A stretch of DNA of 64,000 nucleotides from Chloracidobacterium sp. (GCA_016706275.1 JADJJY010000001.1:1400358-1464357), one strand, 5' to 3'. Shown: positions 17,130 to 26,213, counted from the stretch's first letter. Made by a program: numbers and translations. Notes: generated by a model from the sequence alone, not told the origin.

Positions 17130-18263
17130 GTGAGTAACGAGATAGCAACATATTTGAATGAACGTATAGACGCCGGTGATTTTCCGTCAGCCGTCTATCT
17201 CGTCGCAGAAAAAGGCGAGATCGTCCTGCACGAGGCTCTCGGTTACGCTGTCGTAGAACCTGAGCGGATCGAAGCTAAACTCGATACGATCTATGATCTG
17301 GCTAGTTTGACGAAAGTGCTGGTGACCGGGCTATTATATGCAAAATTCTTACAGGACGATGGTTTCTACTCGATCGATACCACTATAATCAAACTTTTCC
17401 GTCAATTGAAAGGCACAGAAAAACGCTCGATCACGGTCAGGAACTTAGTCAGTCACACTTCAGGTTTGAGAGATTGGTATCCATTTTACTCCGTCTTTTT
17501 TGACCCGCGCTACAAGACCGCTGCAGCTGTATCAACCGCTTTAGAACTGCCTGCTGTATATCCGATGGATTCCAAAGTGGTCTACAGTGATCTAAATTTC
17601 ATCATATTAGGTGCTGATCTCGCCGACAGAATTCCGTCAGGAAATTTAGCAGAGCTTGCTCTAAATGATATCTTTCAACCTCTCAAACTTGAACGAACCT
17701 TCTTTAGACCAAGTATCGAGTACCGTCGCGAGATAGCTGCAACCGAGAAGGGGAATCAGTTTGAGGAGCAAACGTGTCAAGAGAAATACCCTGAAATTCA
17801 CATTCCGCATTCCGCATTCCGCAATTATCAAATCTGGGGTGAAGTGCACGATGGTAACGCAGACTTTATGAATGGCATTGCCGGTCACGCGGGGCTGTTT
17901 TCGACTGCCGAAGAGACCTTTAAGATCGCGCAGCAGTTTTTGCCGAATTATACGACTTTGCTAAAGCCGGAAACTTGCGAACTTTTTCGCACGAATTTCA
18001 CGCCGGGAATGAACGAACATCGTTCATTTGCATTTCAACTCGCATCAACCCCTGACTCGACAGCCGGGACTAAGATGTCACCCGAAAGCTTTGGCCATCT
18101 TGGGTTTACGGGGACGAGTCTTTGGATCGATCCGGTCAAAGAGAGGGTCTTTATATTGCTTACGAACCGCACGCACAACCACTGCTTGCCGTTTGAAAAT
18201 ATCAACTCCGTCCGCCGCCGTTTTCACGATCTGGCGATCGAATATCTAGATAAAAATTCTTAG
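17130..18263 (+). CDS. beta-lactamase-family serine hydrolase
   Basis: A 377-residue class C beta-lactamase/esterase-like enzyme starting at GTG. The nucleophile motif S-L-T-K lies at about residue 64, the Y-S-D-L-N motif at about 150 and H-T-S-G-L at ~110. There is no signal peptide, so a cytoplasmic hydrolase or peptidase is more likely than antibiotic resistance. Residues ~220-233 (E-I-H-I-P-H-S-A-F-R-N) are encoded by a 7-bp periodic repeat (17801-17822), an apparent repeat insertion kept in frame. Confidence 0.88.
   Translation: MSNEIATYLNERIDAGDFPSAVYLVAEKGEIVLHEALGYAVVEPERIEAKLDTIYDLASLTKVLVTGLLYAKFLQDDGFYSIDTTIIKLFRQLKGTEKRSITVRNLVSHTSGLRDWYPFYSVFFDPRYKTAAAVSTALELPAVYPMDSKVVYSDLNFIILGADLADRIPSGNLAELALNDIFQPLKLERTFFRPSIEYRREIAATEKGNQFEEQTCQEKYPEIHIPHSAFRNYQIWGEVHDGNADFMNGIAGHAGLFSTAEETFKIAQQFLPNYTTLLKPETCELFRTNFTPGMNEHRSFAFQLASTPDSTAGTKMSPESFGHLGFTGTSLWIDPVKERVFILLTNRTHNHCLPFENINSVRRRFHDLAIEYLDKNS
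17801..17822 (+). repeat. CATTCCG 7-bp tandem repeat inside a coding region
   Basis: Three copies of CATTCCG followed by a C, in frame within the serine hydrolase gene and encoding I-P-H-S-A-F-R. Such ATTCCGC tracts are typical of text-like intergenic repeats, so this appears to be an insertion tolerated in a surface loop. Confidence 0.85.
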
Positions 18264-18339
18264 CAACGAAAATGGGTGTATTCTAATCAAAACGTCGCTT
18301 TCCCACATATTGACTTTTCGGCTTGGAGAATACGCGTCG

Positions 18340-19557
18340 ATGAAAAATATTACCGCTGTCGTGATGACCATAGCAATGCTTGTAGTTGGAGCATTTTCTC
18401 AGGGAAATACCTCTACACGGCCGCGTGTCTCGCCGACGGCGACACCGCCGACGCTTGGCAATGACACTTACGTCAATTCGACGCCAACAGGGCCGCCTGT
18501 TTTGATCGGCGGCAACAATGGGCCCGTTCCGACACCGACTCCCGACGCCGGAGATGATGAGATAATCCGTGTCGAGACAAACCTTGTGACAATGCCGGTT
18601 TCTGTGCTTGACCGCGACGGACGTTTTATCTCGGGCCTGCAGCAAAACGATTTTAAGATCTTTGAGAACGGTGTTGAGCAAAAGCTGGATTATTTTCAAT
18701 CGGTGGAACAACCGTTTACGGTCATACTGCTAATAGACGTTAGCCCTTCGACTCAGTTCAAGATCGGCGAGATCCAGGACGCTGCGAGTGCATTTGTCGA
18801 CCAATTACGCCCATCCGACCGCGTTATGGTTATCTCTTTTGACGAGAGCGTCCATGTTTTGACGCCCGCGACCAATAATCGCTACCAGCTCAAAAATGCT
18901 ATCCGGCAGCTTGAGTTTGGCGATGGCACGAGTCTTTACGAGGCGGTCAATTACGTTATCGATAACCAGCTGCGTCAGATACAGGGCCGCAAAGCCGTCG
19001 TGCTCTTCACGGATGGTGTCGATACGACATCAAGCCGAGCTAACTATGCAAGCACCTTGCGTGAATCGGAGGAGGTTGATGCACTTTTTTACACGATCAG
19101 ATACGACACATCCCGTGACATGAACGGCGGCGGCTGGGGTAACGGTGGTGGAGGCGGTAACAATCCGCAGCCGCGTCGGACTGGCAAGGTAACGTTCGGT
19201 GATATCTTAGGGGCCATACTTATGGGCGGTAGTGTAAATGTTGGCAGCGGTGGAGGCGGCCGGGCTGGATCTAGTTCAAAAGAATACGAGACTGGCCGCA
19301 CATATCTCGAGGCGTTAGCTCAAAACAGCGGCGGCCGTAAGTTTGAGGCTCAGACTTTGTATAACGTCGAATCCGCTTTCTCCGGTATCGCCGAGGAGCT
19401 GCGTCGACAGTATTCGCTCGGCTATTATCCTGAGGCCGTCGGTAAAGCAGGCGACCGCAAGCAGATCAAGATCCGCGTCTTGAGACAAAATGTAGTCGTA
19501 CGAGCCAAGACGAGCTACATTGTCGGCCAGACCAACCGCAACGTCGCGGGCAAATAA
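18340..19557 (+). CDS. secreted VWA protein (VWFA-related Acidobacterial type)
   Basis: 405 residues with a signal peptide ending near G-A-F-S-Q. After a Pro/Thr-rich linker comes the characteristic V-E-T-N-L-V-T-M-P-V-S-V segment, then a von Willebrand A domain with the MIDAS D-V-S-P-S motif. A Gly/Asn-rich loop (about residues 255-315) interrupts the domain. The C-terminal Y-S-L-G-Y-Y-P segment is typical of TIGR03436. I chose ATG 18340, which has GGAGAA 10 bases upstream, over TTG 18310. It is followed by a close paralogue, so the pair arose by tandem duplication. Confidence 0.9.
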   Translation: MKNITAVVMTIAMLVVGAFSQGNTSTRPRVSPTATPPTLGNDTYVNSTPTGPPVLIGGNNGPVPTPTPDAGDDEIIRVETNLVTMPVSVLDRDGRFISGLQQNDFKIFENGVEQKLDYFQSVEQPFTVILLIDVSPSTQFKIGEIQDAASAFVDQLRPSDRVMVISFDESVHVLTPATNNRYQLKNAIRQLEFGDGTSLYEAVNYVIDNQLRQIQGRKAVVLFTDGVDTTSSRANYASTLRESEEVDALFYTIRYDTSRDMNGGGWGNGGGGGNNPQPRRTGKVTFGDILGAILMGGSVNVGSGGGGRAGSSSKEYETGRTYLEALAQNSGGRKFEAQTLYNVESAFSGIAEELRRQYSLGYYPEAVGKAGDRKQIKIRVLRQNVVVRAKTSYIVGQTNRNVAGK

Positions 19558-19581
19558 TAAGCGATCAAAAGCAAAAGAAAG

Positions 19582-19609
19582 GGAAAGTTCGAACGAGCTT
19601 TCCTTTTTT
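19582..19609 (+). terminator. intrinsic terminator after the first VWA gene
   Basis: Stem GGAAAG/CTTTCC (19582-19587 and 19598-19603) directly followed by a six-T run. It sits 25 bases past the stop, so the two VWA genes are probably transcribed separately. Confidence 0.8.
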
Positions 19610-19673
19610 CGTTTTGCATCTTTTTAATAGGGATATCGCATCGTAGAATTACTTCGAATTCGATTTAATTTCA

Positions 19674-20852
19674 ATGAAAGTAGCCTTGTCAATTTTTTCT
19701 TGCTTATTGGTATTGTTCTTTGTGAGCGGGACGATCGCCCAGTCCACTCGTCCGCAGCCCAAAACTGGTGAAAAAGCCAATAAACGCCCCGTCGAACCGG
19801 CTGCAACACCCACGCCGCTGCCCGTCGACGTTCCCATTTCTGACGACAAGATAACCGTTGATGACGGCGAGATCATTAAGGTCACAACCCAACTTGTTTC
19901 AGTTCCGGTCCGCGTGATGGATAAAAGAGGCCGCTTTATCGGGGGGCTGACAAAAGAAAATTTTAAGGTCACCGAGGACGGCAAAGACCAGGAGATCGGA
20001 CTTTTCTCAAATGAGCATGAGCCCTTTACGGTCGCACTCGTGCTCGATATGAGCTATTCGACGACCTTTAAGATCAGTGAGATACAAAATGCAGCGATCG
20101 CTTTTATCGACCAACTCCGGCCCAACGACAAGGTAATGGTGATCTCATTTGACGAAGAGGTGCACGTGCTTTGCGATGCCACCAACGACCGTCAGACCAT
20201 CTATCGTGCGATCAAATCGACCAAGATCGCGACGGGAACGAGCCTTTACGAGGCTGTGGCTCTCGTGATGAACAAAAAGCTGCGCAGTATACAGGGACGC
20301 AAGGCGATCATTTTATTTTCGGACGGAGTCGATACGACCAGCCGCCAGAGCACGTATAACGACAACGTCAGCGATTCGATGGAACTTGATGCGTTGATAT
20401 ATGTAGTGCGTTACGACACGTTTGCCGATGTTCAAAAGATGAAGAATGGCAGCATCATAAAAAAGCCGCCTCCGATGCAGATCCCCGGACAAGATAATGG
20501 TGGCATTTTAGGTACGATCACGCAGTCGGGTGGCCTCGGTACGCCGAGCGGAGCCGGAACAAGTGTCGAGGAATACGAAAAGGCCAAAGAGTATCTCGGC
20601 CAGCTTGCATTCCGAACGGGCGGCCGTTTGTACGAAGCAACAACGCTGACCAACCTTGCGGACGCATACTCTAAGATCGCTAGCGAGCTACGCGAATTTT
20701 ATAGTCTTGGGTATTATCCGAAGGAAGACCGAACCGCCGGAAAGAAGACTAGCATTAAGGTAAAGGTCGATCGCGAAGGTGTCGTCGTTCGTACCCGCGA
20801 CGGTTACATTGTACCGAAAAAGACCAAAATTAGCGGGTCCGGCAGCCGTTAG
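19674..20852 (+). CDS. secreted VWA protein, tandem paralogue
   Basis: 392 residues, collinear with its upstream neighbour: signal peptide, Pro-rich linker, V-T-T-Q-L-V-S-V-P-V-R-V strand, MIDAS D-M-S-Y-S, S-D-G-V-D-T-T-S loop and C-terminal Y-S-L-G-Y-Y-P. The Gly-rich loop of the first copy is replaced here by a Lys/Pro/Gly loop. VWA domains of this group are thought to bind protein partners through a metal ion. Its last 4 bases overlap the convergent glgC gene. Confidence 0.9.
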   Translation: MKVALSIFSCLLVLFFVSGTIAQSTRPQPKTGEKANKRPVEPAATPTPLPVDVPISDDKITVDDGEIIKVTTQLVSVPVRVMDKRGRFIGGLTKENFKVTEDGKDQEIGLFSNEHEPFTVALVLDMSYSTTFKISEIQNAAIAFIDQLRPNDKVMVISFDEEVHVLCDATNDRQTIYRAIKSTKIATGTSLYEAVALVMNKKLRSIQGRKAIILFSDGVDTTSRQSTYNDNVSDSMELDALIYVVRYDTFADVQKMKNGSIIKKPPPMQIPGQDNGGILGTITQSGGLGTPSGAGTSVEEYEKAKEYLGQLAFRTGGRLYEATTLTNLADAYSKIASELREFYSLGYYPKEDRTAGKKTSIKVKVDREGVVVRTRDGYIVPKKTKISGSGSR

Positions 20853-22144
20853 ATCTCGGTGCCATCCTTGATGATGCCGCCTTTGGGCACGATGATGATG
20901 CCTTCTCTAATGTAATACGAGCCGTCGGGAGCGTCAAAATTTTCGATATTTTCGCGGTTTACCAGCCTGACGTTATTTCCGATACGAACATTTTTGTCGA
21001 TGATCGCTTTGCTTATCGTGACATTTTGACCGATCCCGATATGAGGCTTGCCGTTGGCGATATTAGCCCTGATCTCGTCGATCGTTTCAAAGACATCCGA
21101 ACCCATAATTATCGACCTGTCGATATCGACGCCCGCATCGATGCGGCTACGCAACCCTATGATCGAGCCGCGTGCCCGGACACCGCTCAAGATACTGCCC
21201 TCGCTGACCATCGAATTGTCGATGTCGCAGCTATTAAGTTTTGACGGCGGCAGATAGCGGCTGCGGGTGTAGATCGGGGCTGACGCGTCAAAGAAATTAA
21301 ATTTTGGCAGCGGCGACGCAAGGTCAAGGTTCGCCTCGTAAAATGCGCCGATCGTCCCGATGTCTTCCCAATACTCTTTGAACAAATGAGCCTGTACGGT
21401 GTATTTTTCGATCGCTGCGGGTATGATCTCGCGGCCAAAATCAACCCATGAATTATCTGTTTGCAGCAGCTCGACCAGTCGGTTGTAGTTAAAAACGTAA
21501 ATGCCCATGGACGCGAGAAACGGCCGCTTCTCTGCTTCGGCCTCGCTTAGGCCAAATCGTGCGGTATCGACCCGCATTTGCTCAAGAGCATCTCCCTTTG
21601 GCTTTTCTTTAAACTCAACGATCTCACCCGTCGAATTTGTTTTCAGCAGTCCAAACTCCTCTGCCTCACGCTGTTGACAGGGAATTACGGAGACCGTCAG
21701 GTCGGCTCCGGTATCAAAATGCCGTTTTAGAAAATTGCGGTAATCCATCCGGTAAAGATGGTCGCCGGACAAGATGAGCAGAGTATCGACGCGCCAGTCT
21801 CGGAGGTGAGGCAGCATCTGTCGTACAGCGTCAGCCGTCCCCTGAAACCACTCCGGATTATCCTTGGTCTGCTCCGCCGCAAGCACCTCGACAAAACCCG
21901 TCGAAAAGCTCGAAAAGCGATATGTCCGCGAGATGTGGCGATTGAGCGACGCCGAGTTATATTGCGTCAGCACAAAGATCTGCGTGATCTCTGAGTTGAT
22001 ACAGTTTGATACCGGCACGTCGATCAGCCGATATGTCCCGCCAAGCGGCACAGCCGGTTTTGAACGCTCCTGTGTCAGTGGAAACAAACGCGATCCGGCA
22101 CCACCGCCGAGGATCACCGCAACTACATTGTCGTATTGGCCCAT
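20849..22144 (-). CDS. glgC: glucose-1-phosphate adenylyltransferase
   Basis: Makes ADP-glucose for glycogen synthesis. 431 residues: nucleotidyltransferase domain with G-G-G-A-G-S-R-L-F-P-L-T, the K-P-A-V-P-L-G-G motif, S-G-D-H-L-Y-R-M-D-Y, F-K-E-K-P-K-G and Y-W-E-D-I-G-T-I, then a C-terminal left-handed beta-helix. I start at ATG 22144; a 13-residue upstream extension in the same frame is encoded by the AATAGTG repeat and should be dropped. No ribosome binding site precedes this ATG. Divergent from mtgA. Confidence 0.95.
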   Translation of the reverse strand: MGQYDNVVAVILGGGAGSRLFPLTQERSKPAVPLGGTYRLIDVPVSNCINSEITQIFVLTQYNSASLNRHISRTYRFSSFSTGFVEVLAAEQTKDNPEWFQGTADAVRQMLPHLRDWRVDTLLILSGDHLYRMDYRNFLKRHFDTGADLTVSVIPCQQREAEEFGLLKTNSTGEIVEFKEKPKGDALEQMRVDTARFGLSEAEAEKRPFLASMGIYVFNYNRLVELLQTDNSWVDFGREIIPAAIEKYTVQAHLFKEYWEDIGTIGAFYEANLDLASPLPKFNFFDASAPIYTRSRYLPPSKLNSCDIDNSMVSEGSILSGVRARGSIIGLRSRIDAGVDIDRSIIMGSDVFETIDEIRANIANGKPHIGIGQNVTISKAIIDKNVRIGNNVRLVNRENIENFDAPDGSYYIREGIIIVPKGGIIKDGTEI

Positions 22145-22236
22145 ACTATAGAGAATAGTGAATAGTGCAAAGTGAATAGTCAAGCGAACCCGCCCACTCT
22201 TGACTATTCGTTATTCACTATTCACTATTCACTAAT
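22145..22236. repeat. AATAGTGA-type inverted repeat filling the glgC/mtgA gap
   Basis: The whole 92-base divergent intergenic region consists of AATAGTGAATAGTG words on the left and their complement (TATTCACTATTCAC) on the right; 22174-22184 and 22199-22209 are perfect complementary arms. Any promoter for either gene must be in or beside the repeat; a TATAGT word touches the glgC ATG. Confidence 0.8.
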
Positions 22237-23049
22237 ATGTGGTACTGGACAAAAATTATTTTCCTCGTCTTTGTCGGAGCAGTCGTTGTTTGGCTGGGGT
22301 ATGAGGTGGTCACGTTTCCGGCGATATCACGGCTTCGGGATGAAAATCCAACGACCTCGTCGATGATCGAATTTCGCCTGTCCGAAGCGCGGGCCGAGGG
22401 CCGCGAGCCGAGGAAATTTATGATCTGGACGCCTATCGAACAGATCAGCCCAAATTTGCAACGTGCCGTGCTTGCGGGCGAAGACGCACGTTTTTTTCAG
22501 CACAACGGCTTTGACTGGGACGCGATCCAGAAAGCCTGGGATGAAGCCGTTGAAGAAGGCAAAAAGGAAGACAAGCAGGAGTGCGAAGAAGAGGCAAAGG
22601 CGGCTAACACTCCGAAAAAAGACTGCAAGCCTAACCCGGAAGATTGGATCCCGTCAATGCCGAGTTTCAAACGTGGGGCCTCGACCGTCACACAGCAGCT
22701 TTCAAAAAACCTTTTCTTATCCGAAGACCGCAACTTTCTGAGAAAAGGCCGCGAGGCCGTCTATACCTATTTTCTCGAACGCGAGCTTACCAAAAAACGC
22801 ATCCTCGAGATCTATCTCAACGTCATCGAATGGGGCGACGGCATCTACGGTGCCGAGGCAGCAGCTCGTAACTATTTCAAAAAATCAGCGTCCGACCTGA
22901 CCAAAGACGAAGCGGCGTTCCTCTCGGCAATGATCCCTTCGCCGTTAAACGTATTTAACCCCGCCAAAAACAAAAAACGCGTCGTCCGTCGACAACGCGT
23001 AATTCTACGAGGAATGAACTCGATCAAACTCGACTATTCCGGTAAATAA
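22237..23049 (+). CDS. mtgA: monofunctional peptidoglycan glycosyltransferase
   Basis: 270 residues with an N-terminal membrane anchor (residues ~4-24) and a GT51 domain: V-L-A-G-E-D-A-R-F-F carries the catalytic Glu, followed by R-G-A-S-T-V-T-Q-Q-L-S-K-N-L-F and E-I-Y-L-N-V-I-E-W-G-D-G-I-Y-G. It polymerises lipid II into glycan strands at the outer face of the inner membrane. Between the catalytic Glu and the S-T-V-T-Q-Q motif there is an extra charged insert of about 30 residues with two cysteines (about residues 100-140). No transpeptidase domain. Confidence 0.9.
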   Translation: MWYWTKIIFLVFVGAVVVWLGYEVVTFPAISRLRDENPTTSSMIEFRLSEARAEGREPRKFMIWTPIEQISPNLQRAVLAGEDARFFQHNGFDWDAIQKAWDEAVEEGKKEDKQECEEEAKAANTPKKDCKPNPEDWIPSMPSFKRGASTVTQQLSKNLFLSEDRNFLRKGREAVYTYFLERELTKKRILEIYLNVIEWGDGIYGAEAAARNYFKKSASDLTKDEAAFLSAMIPSPLNVFNPAKNKKRVVRRQRVILRGMNSIKLDYSGK

Positions 23050-23055
23050 GAAATT

Positions 23056-23130
23056 GCCCACGAAATACACAAAAGGCACGAAATAAAGAGACTTGCTCCT
23101 AGTTTCGTGCTTTTCGTGTATTTCGTGGGC
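23056..23130. repeat. 28-bp near-perfect inverted repeat, CACGAAAT family
   Basis: Arms 23056-23083 and 23103-23130 match at about 26 of 28 positions, made of GCCCACGAAATACAC-type words, with a 19-base loop. It lies between the convergent mtgA and S46 peptidase genes and could end both transcripts, though it has no T run. A related but more degenerate copy lies at 29081-29155. Confidence 0.85.
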
Positions 23131-23136
23131 TAACTC

Positions 23137-25299
23137 TTACTTTCTGCCTACGACCTTCATTTCGTCAACGACCCATTTGGCGCCGCCAAATTTTTCGGTG
23201 ACGAACAGGACAAAGCGGATATCTACTGAGATCGTACGGTTGACGTCCGGGTCGTAGTAGAAATCGTTGCCGAGCCCCTCATAGTTGCCGTCGAAACAAA
23301 TGCCGACCTGATGGCCGTCGCCGTTGAGGATGGGCGAGCCGGAGTTGCCGCCGATGATGTCGGTGGTCGAGAGGAAATTGACCACAACGCTGTCGCCCTG
23401 GCCGTATCGGCCAAAGTCTTTGGCGTTTTGCAGGTCGATCATCTTTTGCGGCACGTCAAACGGATTGACGCCGGTATTTTTCTCGATCATGCCCTTGATG
23501 GTCGTGAACGGTGTGCGGATCTCGGCTTCGCGGGGCTGATAGCCTTTGACGTTGCCATATGAGAAACGCATCGTGAAATTAGCGTCCGGATACGGCGACT
23601 TGGTGCCGCGCATCTCAAACATCGCCGCCATATAATTTTGACGCAGACGATCGATACTTGCATTAAATTTAGCACCGCGAGCAGCGAGTGCAGCACGCTC
23701 ATCGACCAACCCCGAAATAAAAGGATGGTCTTTTTGAAACTTTGCCCACGAGTCGTCATAAAGATCGGCGATCTTGTCAGGCTTGGTGAATTCGCCGTTT
23801 GCGATCTCGTTGGCAAATGCTGCCTCAGGTGCCCGGCGAGCCTTACCGGTCAAACCTGCAAACTTCTGATCCGCAGCAAAGAAACGCTGATTCGCCGGCA
23901 GAGAGTCAAACTGCTTGAAAAAGAACTTGAGCATCTCGGCTTCGTAAACGGGCTCACGCTCGGCAAATGCCTTTTCGATATCGGCCTTTTTAGCTTTCTT
24001 TTGGTCGCCGGTCAATTTTTTCCCGGCCTTGATAGACATTGCCGCGGCCACAAGCTGGCCGAGAACCGGCATCGAATTTGGGTCAGGGAAACGCCGTACC
24101 ATAGCGTCTCGCTTGGACGCTGCATTTGTCTCAAGCGACAGTGCTTTTAACTCAGGTATTACCGTGCCGTACTTCGCGTCACGAGCCGGGTTAGCGGCTA
24201 TCCAGGCGGCAAGCTTTGCTTCCTCAGCCTGACGAGCTTCGACAACCTTGGCGTGACGAAGACGTAGTGCACCGCCGTCGTAAACCTTAAACGAGTTGTC
24301 AAAGTTTGCGATATCCGATTGAAACTTGATCCGTTTCTCATCATCGGTCGAACCGATCAGACGCAGCGTATCGGCCAATGTGCGGAGCCATTTACCCAGG
24401 AAAGGGAAGTTGGCGTCACGGGCATATTCGATCGACCAGCTTTCGCGGTAACGCGTTGTGCCGCCGGGAAAGCCAAGTACAAAGACAAAATCATTGTCCT
24501 TGAGGCCGCCGATATTCATCGTAAGGAATTTTTTCGGCTTGAACGGAACATTGCTTGGCGAATACTCCGCAGGCGAACCGTCAGGAGCAACATACGCTCT
24601 CAAGAACGTGAAATCGCCTGTGTGACGTGTCCATTCAAAATTGTCGGGGTCGCCGCCAAATACCCCAATGTTGCGGGGTGGGGCATAAACGACGCGGATG
24701 TCTTTGACCTGAGCGGTCTGATAAAGATAGTAAAAATAACCGCTGTCGATCGCCTGGATACGGATGGTCGAGCCTTTCGGAGCGGCTGCCTGTTCGCTGG
24801 CGGTAAGGTCATCGGTATTCTTTTTGATGGCTGCGGCAAGCGCTTCGCCGGTGAGAGTGGATGTTCCGGCTTTGATCTTTGCGGTCACATCTTCGATACG
24901 TTGTGTCAGCGTGATCGAGTAATCTTTTGCCGAGATCTCGCCCGCACGGCTGCCGGCGTTAAATCCTGTTTCGACAAGATCCTTATCAGGAGTCGAAGCC
25001 TGAACCAAAGCGTCAAATCCGCAGTGGTGATTTGTCAGGATCAGTCCGTCGGCCGAGACAAATTCGGCCGTACATCCGCTGTCGAGCCTAATAATAGCAT
25101 CGGTCAAACCGACCCCTTTTGGATTGTAAATGTCGATCGGCTTGATCCGCATGCCGCGTTTCAAAAGCGGCAGCGATGCGATCTGTGCGGGGGCAAACAT
25201 CCCCTCGTCAAAGTTCGCAAACGCAAACGACGAACTAGATAGCAGCATCGCGACCATCATCGCGAGTGTTAGAAAACGGTTATTCTTTAATAATTTCAT
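23137..25299 (-). CDS. S46 family dipeptidyl peptidase
   Basis: 720 residues with a signal peptide ending near F-A-F-A-N. The chymotrypsin-like halves are split as in DPP7/DPP11: the catalytic His lies in L-T-N-H-H-C-G-F-D-A-L (residue ~90) and the Ser in G-G-N-S-G-S-P-I-L-N (residue ~655), with a long helical insertion between. Family members release dipeptides from peptide N-termini in the periplasm. Whether it prefers hydrophobic or acidic residues cannot be safely read. It points to peptide feeding. Confidence 0.93.
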   Translation of the reverse strand: MKLLKNNRFLTLAMMVAMLLSSSSFAFANFDEGMFAPAQIASLPLLKRGMRIKPIDIYNPKGVGLTDAIIRLDSGCTAEFVSADGLILTNHHCGFDALVQASTPDKDLVETGFNAGSRAGEISAKDYSITLTQRIEDVTAKIKAGTSTLTGEALAAAIKKNTDDLTASEQAAAPKGSTIRIQAIDSGYFYYLYQTAQVKDIRVVYAPPRNIGVFGGDPDNFEWTRHTGDFTFLRAYVAPDGSPAEYSPSNVPFKPKKFLTMNIGGLKDNDFVFVLGFPGGTTRYRESWSIEYARDANFPFLGKWLRTLADTLRLIGSTDDEKRIKFQSDIANFDNSFKVYDGGALRLRHAKVVEARQAEEAKLAAWIAANPARDAKYGTVIPELKALSLETNAASKRDAMVRRFPDPNSMPVLGQLVAAAMSIKAGKKLTGDQKKAKKADIEKAFAEREPVYEAEMLKFFFKQFDSLPANQRFFAADQKFAGLTGKARRAPEAAFANEIANGEFTKPDKIADLYDDSWAKFQKDHPFISGLVDERAALAARGAKFNASIDRLRQNYMAAMFEMRGTKSPYPDANFTMRFSYGNVKGYQPREAEIRTPFTTIKGMIEKNTGVNPFDVPQKMIDLQNAKDFGRYGQGDSVVVNFLSTTDIIGGNSGSPILNGDGHQVGICFDGNYEGLGNDFYYDPDVNRTISVDIRFVLFVTEKFGGAKWVVDEMKVVGRK

Positions 25300-25364
25300 A
25301 GCTGTGGTCCCCTTAAAAAATATTGGAAATTGCTCTGGCTCAATACTAACATTAGATACGAATA

Positions 25365-25397
25365 CAAAAAAAGCGAGCCACCTAAGTGACCCGCTTT
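25365..25397 (-). terminator. terminator of the M23 gene
   Basis: Imperfect stem AAAGCG...CGCTTT with an A-run on the plus strand, i.e. a T-run following the hairpin when read on the minus strand, 22 bases beyond the M23 stop. Confidence 0.7.
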
Positions 25398-25418
25398 TCT
25401 ATTAACATTTAACAACTT

Positions 25419-26213
25419 TTATTTTACCGGAACGGTTGGCGATTCCTGCGGCAGCACGTGACGCGGGTTGATCGATTTGTCGTTCAACCGCAACTCGTAG
25501 TGCAGATGCGGCCCGGTCGAGCGGCCGGTCGAACCAACATAAGCGACCAACTGCCCACGAGTGATCTGATCGCCGACGCTGACCTCGATCTTCGAGAGAT
25601 GGCCATAACGCGTTGTCAACCCTTGGCCGTGGGCGATCTCAAGCATATTGCCGTATCCGCCAGACCAACTCGCTTTGATAACGGTGCCGTTCGCAGGGGC
25701 TACGACCAGGTCGCCGCGTTCGCCATCTATGTCCATACCGGCATGAAACTCGTACGAGCGTCCGCCAAATGGATTGCGGCGAAAACCAAATTCGTTATTG
25801 ATCTTGCCCTCATGCGGCCAGATCGATGGTAGAAACGCCGGGTCTATAGTCGCACGGATCTCACGCAGCTCACTTTCTATCTCGCTGGTTTCGCCGTCAA
25901 CCCCCTCAATCTCCTCTGGGCCGCCGCTATTGAAAGCAAAAGCGTCCGCCGTTGGTTGAGCGGGATCGGCCGCCGGAGCGGGCTGAGCGGTCATCTGAGT
26001 GGTAACGGGAACATCCGAAACGGACTGTGCGAATACGGTGCTACGGACGACGCCCGAAACACCGATACCTAATGTAGTTAAACCGAGAACAAGAAAAATA
26101 CCGACCGAACCAAAATGAACGAGGCTCTTAGAGATAGCAACTCTCTTGATATATATCTTAGATCTAGATGAATGAGATAAAAGAAAAGTATAAAACTTGT
26201 CGTTTTTCTGCAT
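25419..26213 (-). CDS. membrane-anchored M23 metallopeptidase
   Basis: 264 residues: a short cytoplasmic head, one membrane segment (~32-60), an Ala/Pro linker and a C-terminal LytM/peptidase_M23 domain. Zinc ligands are visible in F-H-A-G-M-D-I-D and in H-L-H-Y-E, with G-N-M-L-E-I-A-H and T-R-Y-G-H-L-S between. It either cleaves peptidoglycan cross-links or activates amidases. It lies downstream of the sigma/anti-sigma operon on the same strand, after a 277-base gap in which I see no gene. Confidence 0.9.
   Translation of the reverse strand: MQKNDKFYTFLLSHSSRSKIYIKRVAISKSLVHFGSVGIFLVLGLTTLGIGVSGVVRSTVFAQSVSDVPVTTQMTAQPAPAADPAQPTADAFAFNSGGPEEIEGVDGETSEIESELREIRATIDPAFLPSIWPHEGKINNEFGFRRNPFGGRSYEFHAGMDIDGERGDLVVAPANGTVIKASWSGGYGNMLEIAHGQGLTTRYGHLSKIEVSVGDQITRGQLVAYVGSTGRSTGPHLHYELRLNDKSINPRHVLPQESPTVPVK

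Noticed and set aside
17130..18263. Antibiotic resistance beta-lactamase
   Set aside because: No signal peptide and a cytoplasmic serine-hydrolase context; the family includes many esterases and peptidases.
22145..22183. N-terminal extension of glgC
   Set aside because: The 13 extra residues are encoded by the AATAGTG repeat, and the conserved protein begins at ATG 22144.
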